From the NCBI GenBank assembly GCA_039720395.1, contig JBBPBK010000037.1:248001-312000 (forward strand): a stretch of 64,000 bases of DNA, written 5' to 3'. Shown one piece after another: positions 61,081 to 64,000 of the stretch. The notes under the pieces were generated by a model that ran no database searches, had not been told where the DNA came from, and saw nothing but the letters and a program-made list of their open reading frames with translations. The stretch comes from Liquidambar formosana. Taxonomy: Eukaryota > Streptophyta > Magnoliopsida > Saxifragales > Altingiaceae. The stretch's first letter is position 1; each line of letters opens with the position of its first letter. The position numbers and the translations under genes are program-made.

Positions 61081-63326
61081 ATGGGCAGATCCGTGGAAAT
61101 GTTCATCTTGTTACTTCACTTGTTCGTAGCAATCTTTGCAGAGCAACTTGGAGCGGGCCAAGATGAGTGTACTGAATCAAGGTGTGGGCACCATGGTCCA
61201 GCCATCCGGTTCCCCTTCCGGCTTAAACATCGCCAGCCAGACCACTGTGGGTATCCCGGGTTCGATCTGAATTGCAACGACAAGAAGCAGACGGTGCTGG
61301 AGCTGCCATCTTCAGTAAAACTCTTGGTCAACAGAATCAACTACACATCTCAGGAAATTCAGGTCCATGACCAGCACGATTGTCTTGCAAGGCAGCTTCT
61401 ACACCTCAATTTATCTTCCTCTGTTTTCCAATTCGATGCATATTATGACCCAAGGAACTACAGCTTGTTCAATTGTTCATCGACCAATGATTATATGGAC
61501 GGTTCATCAACCGATGATTATATGGACGATGGCTACCCGATCCCTTGCCTTGATCTTTATGCTGTTCCTTCTCATCGTTACTTTGAGTGGTCCCCCCTGT
61601 TGTCGTGCACCAAGATTTATAGCATTTCTAATGTACCATATGATATATTCGACAAGAAATACGTTCTTTACTTGAATTGGTCCTCTCCGATATGTGGAGA
61701 CTGTGAAGTAAAAGGCATGAAATGCAGATTGAAGAAGAACAATAGCACGGAACCTGAAACCGAATGTTTCGGCAAACTACCTAAAGGTATTGTATTCATC
61801 GCACCCCTGTTTTAATTTGTTCTTACTACACACCAATCAAACAAACAAGCCCAGCTCATATCCTGAATTGTTGCTTTGAATGGAGTCTGGGCTTGCTGAT
61901 TGTTTTATTCAAAATTGAAGATTAAACAAAAAGACAATTTTTTTTCCCAATATATGCAATCACAAAAGGCAGACTCTAGGACAGGAGACTATGTGCTCTT
62001 TCGAGTCTAACTTCTGGACAATTTAATTCAGGTCTGGTTAATCTTATTAATTTTATACGCACGACATGCTAATAATTTTAATTACTATCATTTGTAGATG
62101 CAACAACAACAACAACAAGAGGACCAGCGGTTGCAGGTGAAATTGTTACTGACTCTTCCATAAACTATTTTTTGGAGACTAATCAGATAAGGGGTATTAA
62201 CTTGGTTTTCTAATATGTAGGTGTAATATCGGGTTTTCTTCTTCTTGCTCTAATAATCATTGCAGTACTCTACAAAGCCTATAGCTCAGTAAAATATCAA
62301 GGAAATATTGAAACTTTTTTGGAGGATTACAAAGCTCTCAAGCCCTCTAGATATTCTTATGCTGATATAAAGAGGATTACGAATCAATTCAAGGACAAAT
62401 TAGGTCAAGGAGGCTATGGAACTGTGTTCAAAGGTAAGCTTTCCAATGAGATTCTTGTCGCTGTAAAAGTTCTTGACGATTTCACTGGAAAGGGGGAAGA
62501 GTTCCTCAATGAAGTGGGAACAATGGGTACAATTCACCATGTCAATGTGGTTCGCTTGCTCGGCTTTTGTGCTGATGGATCCAAACGAGCTCTTGTTTAT
62601 GAATACTTACCCAATGAGTCACTAGAGAAGTTCATATTTTCAGCAAATGGTAAGAAAGTTTTTCTCGGTTGGGAGAAGCTTCAAGATATTGCTTTAGGGA
62701 TAGCCAAAGGAATTGAGTATCTTCACCAAGGGTGTGACCAACAAATCCTCCATTTCGATATCAAACCTCATAATATCTTGCTAGATGACAACTTCAATCC
62801 AAAGATCTCCGATTTCGGTTTGGCTAAGTTGTGCTCTAAAGATCAAAGTGCTATTTCTATGACTGCAGCTAGGGGTACCATGGGCTATATTGCACCTGAA
62901 GTGTTATCTAGGAACTTTGGAAATGTTTCTCATAAGTCAGATGTTTATAGTTTTGGAATGATGTTACTTGAAATGGTTGGAGGGAGGAAGAATATCGATG
63001 TTACAGTACAGAACACAAGCCAAGCATACTTTCCAGAATGGGTTTATAATCGCTTGGGTCAAGGAGATGAGTTGCAAATCCGGATCGAGGAAGAAGGAGA
63101 TGTTGAGATCACAAAGAAATTGACAATTGTGGGACTTTGGTGCATTCAGTGGTATCCAATGGATCGCCCTTCAATGAAAGTTGTTGTTCAAATGTTGGAA
63201 GGAGATGGAAACAATCTAACTATGCCACCAAATCCTTTCACTTCTACAATTCAAATGAATTCCAATGCAACCATGCCTAGAAGACCTTTTACTAGAGAAT
63301 TAGCGGTCATTTCTGAATCAGATTGA
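61081..63326 (+). CDS. A4: LRK10-like receptor kinase, intact
   Basis: Type-A receptor-like kinase, predicted 616 aa. Exons 61081-61786, 62098-62136 and 62221-63326, all phase 1, no stop at joins. Signal peptide (MGRSVEMFILLLHLFVAIF), ectodomain CGHHGPAIRFPFRL, CGYPGFDLNCN and ICGDCEVKGMKC. Residues 133-150 are two tandem copies of a 9-residue unit (SSTNDYMDG, SSTDDYMDD), from a 27-bp duplication at 61477-61530. Exon 2 encodes a five-threonine run from an ACA microsatellite. TM helix at about 252-266; kinase with GQGGYGTV, VAVK (about K331), [11 protein letters not shown] and APE; non-RD. Very close to A3, but with an intact kinase frame and with intron 2. Ligand unknown. Confidence 0.93.
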
Positions 63327-64000
63327 ATCACTATTGTAATAAATGTTTCTCATATATCATTTGTTTTTGTGTAAATCTATACCCTGGTATTAAAATCGAT
63401 GGGGCTTTTAAGTCATATCTTATGCCATGTATTTGCGAGTAGTATCCTATTGAAATAAGGAAACCAATCATCGATTTTATTATCGCGAAATTATGTGTCG
63501 TATTCATTTTGTTCTACAAGAAAACAACTTATTTATTAGAAGATATATATCTTGAATTTACAATCTCTTATTCTCTTACCCCATTTATCATCCCATTGGT
63601 GCCAATTAATATGCAGTTCAAGGAGTACCCTAAATACAAGGAGTACACGATATCTATCACTAATTGATATCTTTTGATTTTTTATTTTGATTTTTGATTT
63701 TTTAATTTTTTAATTTTTTTTTTGGTCAAATGAGAGGTATCCAAGTCATTAGGCCCAAATTAATCCTGTGATGTACAAAGCACTCGTAACCTTGTGCATC
63801 TGATATTGAGAGAGTAGACTCGAATTCAAGACCTACGGTTCCTAAGCTGCAGTCCTTTGCTATTTGAGTTATCCTCGCGGAATTTTTGATATTTTTATAT
63901 TTAATCATTTTACTTTTGCACCATAAAGTTAACTCAATATGAAGACAGTTTTGCCTATATATTTTCTTTGGATTTCCGTTATCCTCCCTCTTATCAAATT
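63327..64000. other. 3' flank of A4 including a SINE
   Basis: Matches the A3 3' flank to the end of the window, so the duplicated unit extends beyond it. Holds a SINE at about 63724-63882. No gene. Confidence 0.6.
63724..63882 (-). mobile_element. tRNA-derived SINE, copy at A4
   Basis: Minus strand: GAGGATAACTCAAATAGCAAAG, then TTGAATTCGAGTCTAC, then AATGACTTGGATACC and an interrupted A-tail (T-rich on plus, about 63677-63723). Same position relative to A4 as the copy at A3. Confidence 0.7.

Overview
The window is nuclear DNA from a flowering plant, most likely a woody eudicot; the species cannot be fixed from the sequence. Reasons: spliced genes with GT/AG introns, AT-rich spacers full of poly(T) and (TA)n runs, Stowaway, hAT and Mutator MITEs, a Helitron, SINEs and an LTR element, and a local expansion of plant-only receptor-like kinases (RLKs).

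All recognisable genes belong to one family: LRK10-like (rust-resistance-kinase Lr10-like) RLKs with a signal peptide, a cysteine-rich GUB_WAK-type ectodomain, one membrane span and a cytosolic kinase. They form two subfamilies on opposite strands. Type A (+ strand; ectodomain exon, tiny exon, TM+kinase exon): A1 4366-6457 (4-bp frameshift), A2 21959-24055 (intact), A3 50234-52425 (one nonsense codon), A4 61081-63326 (intact). Type B (- strand; four exons): B1 14193-16692 (intact), B2 19354-20252 (kinase remnant), B3 31972-34791 (intact), B4 45361-47895 (several lesions), B5 56514-59177 (intact). Relics: type-A pieces at 13675-13798, 25083-25167 (continuing at 30984), 41963-42058 and 42990-43070, and a type-B ectodomain at 38357-39255. 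Every kinase with an intact catalytic loop reads H-F-D instead of H-R-D, so they are non-RD kinases, a class linked to immune receptors.

Layout: 1-3.5 kb tandem repeats and TIR elements; 3.6-6.5 kb A1; 6.5-13.6 kb repeats, including an LTR-like segment between inverted arms; 13.6-20.3 kb A relic, B1, B2 relic; 20.3-24 kb A2; 25.2-31 kb a coding-free LTR element inside an A relic; 32-34.8 kb B3; 35-45 kb duplicated spacers and relics; 45.4-52.4 kb B4 and A3; 53-56 kb duplicated spacer and MITEs; 56.5-63.3 kb B5 and A4. The most regular arrangement is a head-to-head B(-)/A(+) pair (B2/A2, B4/A3, B5/A4) separated by 1.7-2.3 kb, which suggests that a divergent pair was the duplicated unit. A spacer block with a TTGATTGTCACAATCAA-type palindrome recurs at about fifteen places.

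The five intact or nearly intact full-length receptors probably sit at the plasma membrane with the ectodomain in the apoplast; their ligands cannot be read from sequence. The locus behaves like a resistance-gene-type cluster: recent tandem copies, point-mutation pseudogenes, gene fragments and transposons whose empty sites are preserved in sister copies. Exon boundaries were worked out by eye from splice sites, phase and paralogue comparison; no transcript data were available.
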